DNA of 64,000 nucleotides, from contig MNCI01010443.1 in NCBI GenBank assembly GCA_015680685.1, positions 1,513,481 through 1,577,480 on the forward strand, read 5' to 3'. Shown here one piece after another: positions 11,721-21,857 of the stretch (within the stretch, counting starts at the first letter, position 1; each line of letters begins with the position of its first letter). Source of the DNA: Gnetum montanum. Taxonomy: Eukaryota > Streptophyta > Gnetopsida > Gnetales > Gnetaceae. The notes under the pieces were generated by a model. It had not been told where the DNA came from and ran no database searches. It saw only the letters and a program-made list of their open reading frames with translations. A program made the position numbers and the translations under genes.

Positions 11721-11904
11721 TGAGCTTCATCAAATTCAACTAAATCAAGTTCTAACAGTGGTAGTACTCCTCTAAGAAAGTTCAAGTCATTGACTGAAGT
11801 CTATGAGAAAACATAAGCCTTGTTTGTTGTAGACCCAATAAGCTTTGAAGAAGGAGAAGAGAAGGAAGAATGATGCAATGCAATGGTAGAGGAGCTAAAG
11901 TCAA

Positions 11905-12530
11905 TTCAAAAAAAAAAAATGATACATGGGAATTGGTAGAGCTACTAGAAGGCAAGAATATTATAGAAGTTAAATGGGTTTTTAGAACAAAATATGATGC
12001 AAATGGTAGCATTCAGAAGCACAAGGATTAACTCATGGAAAAAGGATATTCACAACAAGGTGTAGATTTTGAAGACACCTTTTCACCAATTGCATGGTTT
12101 GAAATTGTAAGATTACTCTTAGCCTTGGTTGCTCAATTGAATTGGCCTATTTATCAATTTGATGTAAAGTTTGCTTTCCTAAATGGAGACATAAAGGAAG
12201 AAGTTTATGTCTCTCAACCCAAAGGCTTTACTATTCAAGGAAAAGAAGAGCAAGTTTACATGTTAAAAAGGCACTTTATGAATTGAAGTAGGCTCCAAGG
12301 GCATGGTACAACAAAATTGACTCATATTTTCTCTAGAATGGCTTTAAAAGGAGTAAGAATGAGCATAATATTTATATGAAGAAAGAAGGTAAAAATGATC
12401 TTCTGATTATTTGCCTCTATGTGAATGATCTAAGATACATGAATTCTTCTTCTTCTCTCATTGAAGAATTCAAAGTTTGCATGAAGAAAATTTTGAAATG
12501 TCAAATTTAGGTGTGCTACACTACTTTCTT
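11905..12530 (+). pseudogene. Reverse transcriptase, copia D
   Basis: TWELVELLEGKNIIEVKWVF and KARL-region remnants precede GVDFEDTFSPIA, YQFDVKFAFLNGDIKEEVYV and QPKGF, all hallmarks of copia RT. The catalytic YVDD box is YVND at about 12419-12430, so one catalytic Asp is lost. A frameshift follows near 12285. The longest open segment is 12035-12286. Confidence 0.85.
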
Positions 12531-12699
12531 GGCCTTCAAGTAAAGCAGGTTGAAGATGGAATCTGTGTCACAAAGAAAATATACTACTGATTTGCTTAAA
12601 CAATTTAACATGTTGAATTGCAAAATTGTAGCAAGATCTATGAACTTGAATGAGAAGTTGCAGGCTAATGATTGTATTGAATAGGCAAATGCAAGGCAT

Positions 12700-13330
12700 T
12701 TCAAAAGCTTAGTAGGAGGCTTAATCTATTTGACTCATACAAAACCTAACATAGCTTTCTTAGTTGGAGTTATTTCAAGTTTCATGCACTCTACTACAAA
12801 GCATCATCTTGGAGCAACAAAGAAAGTTTTATGATATATTGCAGGAACAATTGATTTTGGACTCTGGTATGGTCATGTTTTAGAGTTCAAACTATTTGGA
12901 TACACTAATAGTGATTGGGCTAGATGTTTGGGAGATAGAAGAAGCACTTCGGGTTACATTTTTAATCTTGGCTCAGCTACCATGTGTTGGAGTTCAAAGA
13001 AGCAAGCTACAACTGCCCTATCTTCATCTAAACCTGAATATGCAACTGCAACCTCATGAACATGTCAAGTAATTTGGTTAAGGAAAATTCTTGCAAATCT
13101 CAATCAAGAGCAAAAGGAAGCAACTGAAATTTATTGTGACAACAAAGCTGCAATTGCAATGTCAAGAAATCTAGCCTACCATGGAAGAACTAAACATATT
13201 AACATTTAGGTTCATTTTATTCAAGATCTTATGTCAAATAAATTAATTATCTTGAAGTACTACAATACGAATGAGCATGTGGCTGATGTTCTTACGAAGT
13301 CCCTTCCTTGAGACAAGCATGTTTATTTTA
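12700..13330 (+). pseudogene. RNase H, copia D
   Basis: The reading shows LIYLTHTKPNI, GYTNSDWARCLGDRRSTSGY (the usual YxDSDWAG, with the first Asp as Asn), SSKKQATTALSSS, YCDNKAAI, RTKHINI and ADVLTKSLP. This is the diagnostic end of copia pol. A few stops are present. It leads straight into the polypurine tract before 13371. Confidence 0.85.
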
Positions 13331-13370
13331 GGCTTAAACTTGGTGTATGCAACTTTCAATCAAGGGGAAG

Positions 13371-13664
13371 TGTTAGAAATGATTTAAACTTGACAGTTGT
13401 ATTAATAGCTTCTTAACTTGATCATTTGCAGTTTGTTAGTTCCTTGATTTTCTGTTTTTCTATTTTGAGATCATGGCTAAGATAGTGCCCAGATTTTCTT
13501 TAATTTAGTTGCATTGTAAAGCCTATATAAAGGTTGGTTTAGTATTGAATAATTAGTGGCACTTAAGTAATAAAAATATAGCATTAGCTTCATGTAATCT
13601 TCTCTCTTTTCTTGTGGATTATCCTCTCCTTTGTCCCTTCTTTTTTGTTATCCCTTCCAATCAG
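13371..13664 (+). repeat. 3' LTR of copia D
   Basis: Begins TGTTAGAAATG directly after the purine-rich aaggggaag and ends near ...ttccaatca. A TATA-like tataaagg occurs near 13528. The right edge is inferred from the start of GLR homology on the minus strand; no second LTR is available for comparison. Confidence 0.6.
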
Positions 13665-14913
13665 TAGGAACCCACCACTTTGTAAGTCCTGCCCTTTTCC
13701 CTCACAATGTCGATGATCTCGTATTTACAATTAGAAGGCTCACCATCGCCATTAAAGCTTACAAAGGTCCCAAGCCCGGTAAAATTCACTGACAGTATTT
13801 TCTATTTGAGAGGCTCAACTTATGCGAATCGCTTTACACCAAACATCTAGCTTGTGAGGTCGACATCGGAGATGGGTTCGCTGAAATTGATGAAGGTACC
13901 GTCCTTTTTATTCTTGGCATAAGGTATGGCCCACATGGCTTTGTACAATGCAATGGCTCTCGTACATAGAGGATTCTACACCGTCGCAGTAATCGTCGCA
14001 GGAATCTGAGACTAAAATCGGCTCCACCATCTTTCATAGAACTTCCGTAAGGCCAGGGTTTGACGAAGCGATGTCCAGATGCCCAACATGCCTGTAAAGG
14101 AATCTAAAATGCTCGTGTTTAGAGACTCGAATCCTCCTATAAAAGAGTCCTATAAAAGAGTCGGTGAAGATCCAAGCTTGCTCACTATCCAAGAGCCCCA
14201 ATTTCTTAGCCTTCAACAAGAGCAGAATTCCCTGGTTCGCATGCATGATAACGATAAAAATGCGCATTTGCAGAGAGCGTAGTTGATTCAGAGCTGCTTG
14301 CAGAGAAGTAGAAATCATCTGCGGAGAGAATGGAATCTTGTCTATGATTTTGCAACCAGCGTCTCTGAGAGCATCGGTAAGAACTGGGAGAGCATCGGTG
14401 CCAAGGTTGTTGTCGACGTAGAGCACCACAACCTATTTCCACCTGAAATTCCTCACAATGTCTGCTACACTGTCGCTTTCAGCTAAGTGCATAAAATAGG
14501 GGAAGCGATGCAGGTTCAATGTCGGAATTGAAATAGTAGATGTGATGATGGGCATGTGCGTTGCTACTACAATTGTGGCTATTACTTCTGCCGTGGCAGA
14601 CGACTGCGGCTCGATGATGGCCACCATGTTGTTTTTTGTGAGATTCGGCATGGCAAACGCTCCTGCCATTACGTTCTGTATCCCGTCCAGCAGTTTGAGA
14701 TAGAGTCATAGAATTGAGAATATCTGAGGAGTTGTTGATGTCCTCCACTACCATTTGCGCCATTGTTTTGGCCATTGCATCCACTATTGTTGTATCCTTC
14801 TCTAGTAGAGCTCCTATGTTGATTATATTTGTTTGTGCCTGTGCTGGAAATCTAGTGCTTGTGCAAAATAAGACTATCATGGCTAACTTGTACAATTTCC
14901 TTGTAAGATCCAT
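13665..14913 (-). pseudogene. Glutamate receptor-like (GLR) amino-terminal domain, truncated pseudogene
   Basis: On the minus strand a start at 14913 gives a signal-peptide-like N-terminus, then NIGALLEKDTTI, the plant GLR opening. A frame change near 14690 leads to AGAFAMPNLTKNNMVAIIEPQS and FPYFMHLAESDSVADIVRNFRW. Next come LYVDNNLGTDALPVLTDAL, AWIFTDS and, near 13690-13790, GDGEPSNCKYEI with YKVVGSY, where the ligand-binding domain should begin. It stops there, cut by the copia LTR. The frame has a stop at about 14427 and frameshifts. Intact GLRs are plasma-membrane cation channels; this copy lacks the channel part. Confidence 0.85.
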
Positions 14914-15042
14914 AGCATTCAAAAATACCAAAAGATGAACTCGCATGTGTATATATGCAGAAGGCCATAATATTTGCATCTTATCTTTGTCACTTGCTGC
15001 TTGAAGGGAAGACTCTTATGGAGTCCATAGAGGTAGAGGGAG

Positions 15043-15102
15043 TTGTAAGATTAATTGCCCATGATGATAGTTTTCTTGCCCTCTCTTAGCATAAGGTAGT
15101 TG
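15043..15102 (+). repeat. Partial extra copy of the copia E LTR start
   Basis: The first about 45 bp of the LTR ('tgtaagattaattgccca...gatagttttcttgcc') occur here once, and again 60 bp later at 15103 where the full LTR begins. It may be a remnant of an earlier or tandem insertion of the same family, or a local duplication. Confidence 0.6.
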
Positions 15103-15737
15103 TGTAAGATTAATTGTCCAAGATGACAGTTTTGCCCATTCTTGCCATTTGACAGTCTCTCAATGACTCCTTGAATGTTTGGCAGTTACCACTCTTAATG
15201 TTGACAGTTACAGGATGGTACCACCACTGCCATCGTTTGTAACAGAAGTAGTGGAGGTAGGGAGGCAGTTTTTGAAAATAAATAATTCCTTGATGAAAAG
15301 AATACCATATAAGGTTATAAATAGAATGGATGGTCCCCATCCTCACCATGTGATATTTTGTGGACTGCAAATTCCATCAAATGTAGCATTAAGATCGAAT
15401 TAGTAGAGGTTAGAAGACCCATCAAAAGCTAAGTTTATTTTCTTTTCATCTCCATGTTTCTTTTCTCTACTTTGCAATGGGCACAACAATTGGAGGTAAA
15501 GAAAATAACTTTAGTGTTCTCTTCAATTGCTATGTTTTCAAATTTGCTTATGCAAATTCTTATTGATAGATGAAAGTATTTTATTTCTATGAAGTTATTT
15601 TTTGTCCATTCATAAAATTATAGTTTTTTTTATCTACTGTTAATTGGCTAGATCTTTGAATACTTGGGCAATATAAAAATCCTTATTACTAGCGTAGCTA
15701 CTGTTAACTTGAAGATCTCGTAATGAATTTTCTATCA
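15103..15737 (+). repeat. 5' LTR of copia E (635 bp)
   Basis: Begins TGTAAGATTAATTG and ends TTTCTATCA just before the primer site. It matches the 3' LTR at 29920-30538 over its full length with scattered differences. The matching ORFs inside both copies (15179-15403 and 29912-30217) reflect LTR identity and are not taken as a gene. Confidence 0.9.
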
Positions 15738-15739
15738 TT

Positions 15740-15751
15740 TGGTATCAGAGC
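15740..15751 (+). other. Initiator tRNA-Met primer binding site, copia E
   Basis: TGGTATCAGAGC is an exact match to the 3' end complement of plant initiator tRNA-Met, the usual copia primer. It lies two bases after the LTR end. Confidence 0.95.
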
Positions 15752-16439
15752 GTTAAGTTTTAACAAACTTGCTCAGTTGTAGTCTTTATTTGATATTACA
15801 TGAACCATTTTGTTTCACTACATTTTTCTTGCCCTTACCATATGAATACAACATATTTCATTAGTTTATGATTATAACGATTATCCTTTTGCAATGCCAT
15901 TAACAAGTATAATATTTATTCTTTTTGCAATGTCATTAATGAGTATAATATTTGTCCTTTTTGCAATGTTGTATTGGAAAAAGAAATTATTCAAAAGGGA
16001 TTATTGACATGAATTTTTTCATACATATTGAAAGTATTTCCATAGTTATGGATATTAAAGTATGAATTTTCTATCATCTCATGTTAAAAAAAAAGTTTTT
16101 TTTTTCTAAAAATATGACCTAAGGGTAGCCACAACACCTTAAGTCATAATGATAATGCAAACAATAGTATTATTTTAAGAATGCAATTAGTTCGTGATGA
16201 AATTACTTAGCCCCACAGGGAAGTAAATTTTTTACGATCTATTTGGAATAAGATAGTGAGTTTTGAATAAATTTTTCTAGGCCCATAAGTACAAACTATT
16301 TATTCTACACTTGCTAGTCTTATTGATAAGTATGTTATGTAAATTCATGTGGATGCTACCTTTACCCACAAGGAGGTTGATATTTACTATGTTTTTTTCC
16401 CTAGTGTGATGTATATTTTGCTCTAGCAGGAGTTACTCT

Positions 16440-17210
16440 TACAACTTTTGTGCCTGATCCTCATGTTCCAATATTAACTTGGGATAATTTTCAAGATTGG
16501 AGGGATAAAATTTTCTTTACCTTGTGCTAGATGGACCTTGATTTGGCATTCCGTGTGGATATGCCTGAAACACCCACGAAATCTAGTATGCTAGAGGAAA
16601 AGAGTTCTTTTGAGCAGTAAGAGCGATCCAATTGCTTAAGCATGATGTTCATCAAAACTTATATAAACAAGAACATTCGAGGTTCTATTGCTAAATGTAA
16701 CAAGGTTAAGGATTTTATGAGATCTATTGAAAAACAATTTGTAAAGTTTGATAAAGTAGTAGCTAGCACTCTCATGAACAAACTCTCAAGCATGCGGCTA
16801 GATAGCACTAAAGGTGTGCGTGAACACATTATGAAAATGAGGGATAGAGCAACCCTATTAAAATCCTTAGGGATTGACTTCTCTAAGTCATTTCTTGTTA
16901 ACTTCATACTTAATTCTCTTCCAAATGAGTGTGGACCATTCAAAATCTAATACAACACACATAAAGAAAGTTAGGCAGTAAATGAACTTCTGACTATGTG
17001 TGTTCAAGAGGAGGAAAGAATTAAGCATGAAAAGCTAGAAAGTGCTAATCTAACCACTTATGATAAAAGAAATGGAAAACAAGAAAAAGGTGTTCATAAG
17101 GAAAAAAATGAAATAAGTGTGCCAATGAAACAACATGGCAAAAAATTTTTCTTGTTTTTTCTATAATAAAAAAAGGACACATGAAAAGAAATTGCCAAAA
17201 GTATAAGAAA
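16440..17210 (+). pseudogene. Gag (UBN2-type), copia E
   Basis: LTWDNFQDWRDKIFFTL is the typical copia gag start. The main open piece (16642-16950) contains VKDFMRSIEKQFVKFDK, MNKLSSMRLD, GVREHIMKMRDRA and FILNSLPNEC, the UBN2/gag-polypeptide pattern. The zinc knuckle near 17150-17200 keeps only its second half (KKGHMKRNC); the first two cysteines are lost. Several stops (for example near 16528 and 16618). Confidence 0.85.
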
Positions 17211-17269
17211 TGACTTGAAAAGAAAGGTAACCTTATTTCCTATGTATGTCATGAATCTTATTTTGTTGA

Positions 17270-17819
17270 TAATCCTGATAATACATGGTGGATTGATTCT
17301 GGTTGCACAATTCACATTTCCACTACCATGCAGGGTTTTCTCCAACTAAGACAACTAAAGTAAAATGAAAGAAGCATCTATTCAAGAAATCGGATGCATT
17401 CTCAAGTGGAGGAGGTTGGAAGATTTAGACTAGTATTAGACTCTGGATACATTTTAGATCTTCTAGATACTTTTGACATTCCATCATTTTTTAGGAATTT
17501 AGTTTCAGTTTCTAAATTAGTCAAGTTTGAATACATGTTCAATTTTGAACATTCTAGTTGTAAAATCCTTAAAAATAAAAACATAGTTGGTTTTGGAAAA
17601 CTTGTTGATGGTTTGTATAAGCTTATTTTAGATTCCACTTTTGAATATAATCTTTTAACTACACATTTATACATTGGAAATAAAAGGTGCATCATAAATG
17701 AAGAATCCTCTAAGCTTTGGCATAAAATATTGGATCTTATCTCCATGGAAATAATTAAAAGATTAGTAGATAATGGTGTCTTAATGACATTGACTTTACT
17801 AATTTTGGTACTTGTATAG
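17270..17819 (+). pseudogene. Protease and GAG-pre-integrase, copia E
   Basis: WWIDSGCTIHIS near 17289-17325 carries the copia protease active-site DSG. The open segment from 17394 contains VEEVGRFRLVLDSGYILDL and FRNLVSVSKL (canonical RNLISVSKL), then LWHKILDLISMEIIKRLV, a pre-integrase segment with the zinc-binding His retained and the RLGHIS pattern eroded. Confidence 0.8.
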
Positions 17820-18010
17820 AATGCATTAAGGGAAAGAAAACTAACAAGACCACTAAAGAAGCTAAGAGGAGTTCAGAGATTTTGGAATCATACATACTAA
17901 CATTTGTGGACATTTTTCCACTCCTTGTTCGAATGGTCAGAAATATTTGGTTTCATACATTAATGACCATACAAGATACATATCTCTACCTTTTTCTTGA
18001 TAAAGAAGAG
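17820..18010 (+). pseudogene. Integrase N-terminal half, copia E (interrupted)
   Basis: CIKGKKTNKTTKEAKRSSEIL is the zinc-region to core linker; a FHTLMTIQDTYLYLFLDKEE segment reaches the break at 18010. The remainder starts at 27159. This is the target site of the nested 9.1-kb element. Confidence 0.8.
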
Positions 18011-18877
18011 CGATGAGCAGTAAGATATCCCTATGCTCAACCATACGAATATGAGCGTGTATGCATGATTCGGTCGAATTCCACAGATGGACTAGTTGTG
18101 GGACCTAGATAGTTACATGTTGATCGCAGTTCACTATCTTCCCACCTAGACTAGTAATTGATTAGTCATGTATGATTTAGTCTAGCGTGAGGTGTATGAT
18201 GTGGTTCCTAACACTAAGAGACTCTTGAAAACAATGAAAAATGATCTTGATTTAAGCTAATAGGAAATGATAAAATAAAATTTAAACTAGCCTAAGTGCA
18301 ATGAGCATCCGTCCTTAATCATCCGTACACATCTTGGACTTCATGTACTACTTCTAGGATTACCAAGCACATATTACTTGAAGCACTACTAGCTACACAA
18401 CTGGGTTACCAAGTAGTTGCAATTAAATGTTCATGATCAAGACATATCCATTCCACATTTTAACAACAGAAATAGTAATGATAATAAAAGAAATGTTAAC
18501 TAAGAGAATAATAAATAATAATCGACAATTAAACAATTAAAAACTAAGTGAATGCTACAATGATGGAGTAATCCCAATCTTTATTGTTGGTGGTGTGCAT
18601 GTCCAAGTATGTCACACTTCAAACAAAGGTTTCATACAATTATAAACATCACACTGTGGGCATGCACTAGGGAAAGAATTGAAACTAACTAAAAACTGAC
18701 AAAAAGACTCTACTCTAAAACTTACATACTCCCCCTTTCCTGTGCACCCAAATCTTGTATTTATAGGCCTACATAGGAATCATGATATCGTGTGTTCAAT
18801 ATCGTTATCCAGGTTGTGATATCGTGTACTTGATATCGAGGATTCAATATTGGGGCTTCGCAAACCATGATTCATCA
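18011..18877 (-). repeat. 3' LTR of element B (867 bp)
   Basis: On the plus strand it starts CGATGAGCAG and ends CATGATTCATCA next to the polypurine tract. GATATC palindromes cluster at about 18784-18840 and a reversed TATA box (atttatag) lies near 18759-18766. It aligns with 26305-27158 throughout, with base differences and small indels that indicate an old insertion. Confidence 0.9.
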
Positions 18878-18890
18878 TACCCCCATGACT
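18878..18890 (-). promoter_or_regulatory. Polypurine tract of element B
   Basis: On the minus strand the sequence reads gtcatgggggta immediately before the TGATGAATCATG LTR start, matching the tract at 6141-6151 of Athila-like copy 1. Confidence 0.75.
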
Positions 18891-19063
18891 GAATAACAAC
18901 TCATCCTTGAGTCAAACAAAATGAGAACGAGTTCAATTGATTACACAGTGGATAGGTATGGGATTATTGACTAACTAGAAATTACTTATACCGCAGTGTG
19001 GGATTGAACAAAACCAAATTGGGACACAAACATAAAATTATAAAAGAAAAAATTTGTTGGAAC

Positions 19064-21857
19064 TCATGTGGTTCCTAGCAGTGGTGGCTCCTCAATGGGT
19101 CTCTTCCCCTTCTCTTGTGCTCCAGGCTTTGGAAATGGATGTCTCTGAAGGAGTGTGTGAAGTTTTTCCTCTTCAGTTTGGGGGTTGTGTGCCATCCATG
19201 CTAATGTTCCAATATTTGATGGAGTTGGCACCTCCCATGGGCATGATAGTTGTGGGAACATTTGATTGGCCTTAACATACCAAGCTATAAATAGCCATCA
19301 TTCCTCTTCATAGGCTTTGGCTTTGTCCTTGCATTCTTGGTAGTCGATGAGCCATCGAGCCAAATCTACCATGACATCTTTCTGTCCTTGGTAGCTCGTC
19401 TTGGCCACCTCTAATTCAGAATTTTTTGCCTCTAATCTCTATAATGTCTTCTTGTGTTCAGTAAATTCTATTTCATATTTAGCATAGGTGGCTGCTACCT
19501 ACTTCTCCAACTCTGTTCTTGGGCATCTTGCTATCAACATGGCTAATTTGGCATACTGTAGGTTTGCCAACTCCATGTATTCAATGAGACCTTGTATCTG
19601 TAGGTCCTGACTTTTCAGTTCTGCTTAGTGGGTGAAGGCATAAGTATCTAATATGGCCTGCCAGTCAGTGTTTTGAGCACCGAGAGTGTTAATATGGGCT
19701 TTGGCCATATGGATTTCTTTCTCAATCACTTGCTTATACATCCTTGCCTGATCTCTGAAATGCTCCTTGAGCTTCTCATGTCACTTGACCTCATTCTGCC
19801 ATGTGCTTATTTCAATCATAGTCTTCTAATGGATCATGCATACCTCCTCCATTGAGAGGGTTTTATTTTCTCTGGCCAAGCGATTCATATCTTGGTTAAC
19901 CCTTATTAATTATTCTTGCAATTACTAAAAATTTCCCTCGAGAATATTCTTCTACTTTTCTATTGTGGTCAACTAGAGATTTTCAATGGCAAGGTGCTTA
20001 TTCTCTTCTTGTAAGGCCTTGAGTGCTTTGGCATGTGGATATGTTTGAGCTTGTGCCTTGGAAGCATCCCAATCAGCCTTTTCTTTTTCCTCCATGACTC
20101 TTTTATTCTCTTCCAGCAATTTAGCCAACTACTCTATCTAAAAGTATTCTTGCTGGTCTGCAGGGATGAATTGAGATGGATCTTGTTGTGTAGCTTACAG
20201 GGCAACAACCTTCTCTTGGAGTCTTTTCAACTTCTCCTCTGCATGTTTGGCCTTGACATCTACGATAACCAACTTCCCTTTTGTAGAGATGAAGTTTGAC
20301 TATGTTGCTATGACATCTTGAGGGATGTCAAACAAGGATGTCATCACTTGTCCTATTTGCAGCAACCGATCTAAAAAATCCTCATGATTTGTAGGATTCA
20401 TTGAAGGATCAACCAAGGTTTGAGCATCGTGTTCTCTCATAAAATCTACGGGTGGCATAATAGGGACATTAAATGATTCTTTGATGTGATTTGCAACCAC
20501 TTTTGCTACTCTTGCTGCATCTTGGTGCTGCATGACCACTACTATGGCACCTTCACCAGTTTTTAATTGCACTTGGAAAGATGTAGCATTTCCAGAGATC
20601 TATTGTGACAAGTGTGATTCCCCTCCTCCCAGTTGGATGGACACCTCACCCTATGTGTGGTCAGTTGATACTATTGATAGTACGATGTCATTAATGATCT
20701 TGAAGAGGTTTGCCTCATCATGGCTTCTCCAATTAACCGTTTCAGCAATGGCCTGAAGATGGCTCATCAACAGTCGATAGTCCTCCTACGGTGATAGTGG
20801 TAGTTGGTCTTGCTAGCCTGTGGGATATATACCGGGCCTCGCTTCTTGTTGTTGACTGGGCCTTATGTCTAGAAGTTGGCTAGGCCTTGCAATTTGAGGT
20901 GTAGTGGGCCTCATCATCTATTCTTTCTTAGGCTCCAGTGTCTCACCAACATCTTTTCTTGAGGTTGGTGGCTTTAGTAATTTAGCAAATGAAGCATTTT
21001 CTGGGGATGTCATTGGTGTACCCTAGAATTCTAGCATGTTGGCATAGCTTCGTGATCAGGAAGGAAAAAGGTAATGCAAACTTTCCTATCTTACGTTCTT
21101 CAAATCACCTTAAAATTTCTATGAGATATAGATGGGGTAGGTTGGCATCAACCTTGCCCATCAAAATGGTACTTTCTCTAACTGCATAGGTGGAAATCTT
21201 ATTCAGTCCTTTTGTTGGGGAAATGTGATATGTGCCAATTTTGAAGTAGATCCTCTCTTCAAGTGTGAGCTCTCCATATGTTTTATCCTCCTTGTCGTAC
21301 ATCCTTTTAAACCATATCTTCCATGCATCAGCATCAAAGCGAGTGGACAAATGAGCAGCCATGGACCCTATGTTTGAAAGGTTCAAAACTTCCAAAATGG
21401 CCTTGGTAGAGAAATCAATAGAAATACCACCAATATCAATGGTGGTGCCTTCTTCCTTGTTGTGCCAAAATTGGTATGTTTTCCCCAGGTACCAATCACC
21501 ACTCCTAAAGAGAACAAGCCATAGTGGAGACCCTTTAAGTTGGTCTTTAATAGCTTTGAGAGCAAATTCAATAAAAGATCAAAAATTGAGTTCCATAATC
21601 ATAGCTATTGATGTGGACCTTTCATAAATTTCTTGAACACATTCTAGAGACAACGTGAGATGTTGTCCTTGTTTAGGTGCCCTGCCATCTCCACCTTCGA
21701 CATCCCCCGATTGCACAGTAACAAGAGGTTCTTGATGAATGCTAAATGATTGTGCCTCCTGCTCTACATGTTCTTCAAGGGGAACTTGGCCTCTACCTCT
21801 CCTTGGCTGTTTGGATGCACCCTACGAGTGTCCTCGCTGTCCTCTTTTAGGGTCCAT
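19064..21857 (-). pseudogene. Accessory ORF of element B: transposon-like domain plus long coiled coil
   Basis: A start at 21857 (MDPKRGQRGHS) opens a reading of about 930 codons, broken by stops and frameshifts. An N-terminal globular part contains WYLGKTYQFWHNKEEG, STKAILEVLNLSNIG, WKIWFKRMYDKEDKTYG and LTLEERIYFKIGTYHISP. It resembles in layout the plant putative transposon protein domain (Transposase_32), a tentative match. Then comes heptad-like charged sequence, for example AEEKLKRLQEKVVAL, LAKLLEENKRVMEEKEKADW and ALQEENKHLAIENL (about 19960-20290), RLEAKNSELEVAKTSYQGQK and DLARWLIDYQECKDKAKA, and a Pro-rich end. Function unknown. Confidence 0.55.

Larger units (their letters stand above)
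10508..13664 (+). mobile_element. Ty1/copia retrotransposon D, 3' part
   Basis: Integrase comes before reverse transcriptase and RNase H, the copia order, followed by a purine-rich tract (aaggggaag) and a short 3' LTR starting TGTTAG at 13371. The 5' LTR, gag and protease are missing to the left, where fragment C adjoins. The LTR end abuts the GLR pseudogene at about 13665. Numerous stops and frameshifts show it is inactive. Confidence 0.85.

Noticed and set aside
15179-15403. Conserved ORF inside both copia E LTRs (also 29912-30217)
   Set aside because: Similarity is explained by LTR identity; no start context, known domain or third-position conservation pattern that I can see.
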